From: Acidobacteriota bacterium
Lineage (GTDB): Bacteria; Acidobacteriota; Terriglobia; Terriglobales; Acidobacteriaceae
Reading direction: 5' to 3'
Assembly (NCBI GenBank): GCA_021810815.1
Contig: JAJZHR010000172.1
Span: 1-5,949, forward strand
DNA length: 5,949 bases
The notes beneath the pieces are model-generated. The model had not been told where the DNA came from. It was given only the letters and a program-made list of their open reading frames with translations, and made no database searches. Both the position numbers and the translations under genes were made by a program. Positions 5,590 through 5,949 of the stretch are shown here, piece by piece. Every line of letters starts with the position of its first letter. Position 1 is the first letter of the stretch.

Positions 5590-5949
5590 CTAAACAGGCT
5601 TCATCGTCTCAATCTGTACCAGCTTGTCCTTCGCCAGCGATCCTGGCACATGGTAGTCCGCGCGGGCCCGCTTGCGTTCCACCTCCACGCCCATCGTCGG
5701 CGTGCGCGTACCGTTGCGGAAGTTCCGGCGGAGCAGCGGATTGCTTCCGCGCTCCTCCAGCACCGTCAGCTTCACGCTCAGCTCCTTGTACGCGGGCGTG
5801 TGCGTGGTGCGATCCACGTGGCTGCTGGTCATGCGGTTCACCGGCTCCAGCACGGAGATCATGCCCATGTACATCTGCTTGCCCTGCACGCGATCGGTCA
5901 CCAGAGCCTTCACGCGCACCGCGCCGTAGGGACTCTCCAGCCTCACCAG
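5590..5949 (-). CDS. Formate dehydrogenase alpha subunit, C-terminal fragment (molybdopterin oxidoreductase)
   Basis: The last 119 codons and the stop (TAG at 5590-5592) of a gene that enters from the right edge. They match the molybdopterin-dinucleotide-binding C-terminal domain of FdhA/YrhE/YjgC-type formate dehydrogenases. Visible are SPYGAVRVKALVTDRV, then MTSSHVDRTTHTPAYKE, where HTPAYKE is strongly characteristic, and finally MGVEVERKRARADYHVPG. Such enzymes oxidise formate to CO2 with a bis-MGD cofactor; the catalytic Cys or Sec and the iron-sulfur clusters are outside the window, so the substrate is inferred from this domain and from the DUF1641 partner directly downstream. The frame is open to the last base, so the gene is cut by the window and shows no internal damage. 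Related molybdopterin oxidoreductases are possible but less likely. Confidence 0.88.
   Translation of the reverse strand: MVRLESPYGAVRVKALVTDRVQGKQMYMGMISVLEPVNRMTSSHVDRTTHTPAYKELSVKLTVLEERGSNPLLRRNFRNGTRTPTMGVEVERKRARADYHVPGSLAKDKLVQIETMKPV

Overview
The window looks like a high-GC chromosome segment, most probably from the Acidobacteriota (Terriglobales-like). The assignment is inferred from the style of the proteins, the small two-CxxC zinc-ribbon gene, a repeat of the ATTCCGC...GGAATCTGC kind and the heptamer array. No rRNA or other decisive marker is present. I found no tRNA, CRISPR array, insertion sequence or integrase.

Layout. Bases 1-1373 (minus) hold most of rmuC, whose C-terminus lies outside the window. 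Just upstream of it on the same strand is a small zinc-ribbon gene (1443-1673). A divergent promoter region of about 210 bp separates this pair from acpP (1886-2128, plus), followed by fabF (2247-3515, plus). These encode the acyl carrier protein and the condensing enzyme of type II fatty acid synthesis. A 48-bp array of octamers lies in the acpP-fabF gap, and a strong hairpin follows fabF. From 5949 leftwards on the minus strand run the C-terminal end of a molybdopterin formate dehydrogenase alpha subunit, a DUF1641 protein 23 nt behind it (a known formate dehydrogenase companion), and a Yip1-domain membrane protein.

The roughly 680 bp between the convergent fabF and Yip1 genes contain no credible gene but much structure. 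In order: a C-rich, G-poor tract with a G-quadruplex motif on the minus strand, sixteen in-phase heptamers, a REP-like dyad, two 69-bp direct repeats with an AT-rich core, and a run of G8-A-G9 beside a C-rich partner. This is the most unusual part of the window.

Genes on both strands are written so that the plus strand is C-rich. fabF ends codons in C (24 of 30 Leu codons are CTC), while the minus-strand genes prefer G-ending codons (CTG, GCG, GTG). Third-position composition therefore follows the DNA strand, not the gene, as expected from replication-strand bias. I see no clear previously undescribed multi-gene system. The best candidates for novelty are the non-coding repeats and the little zinc-ribbon gene.
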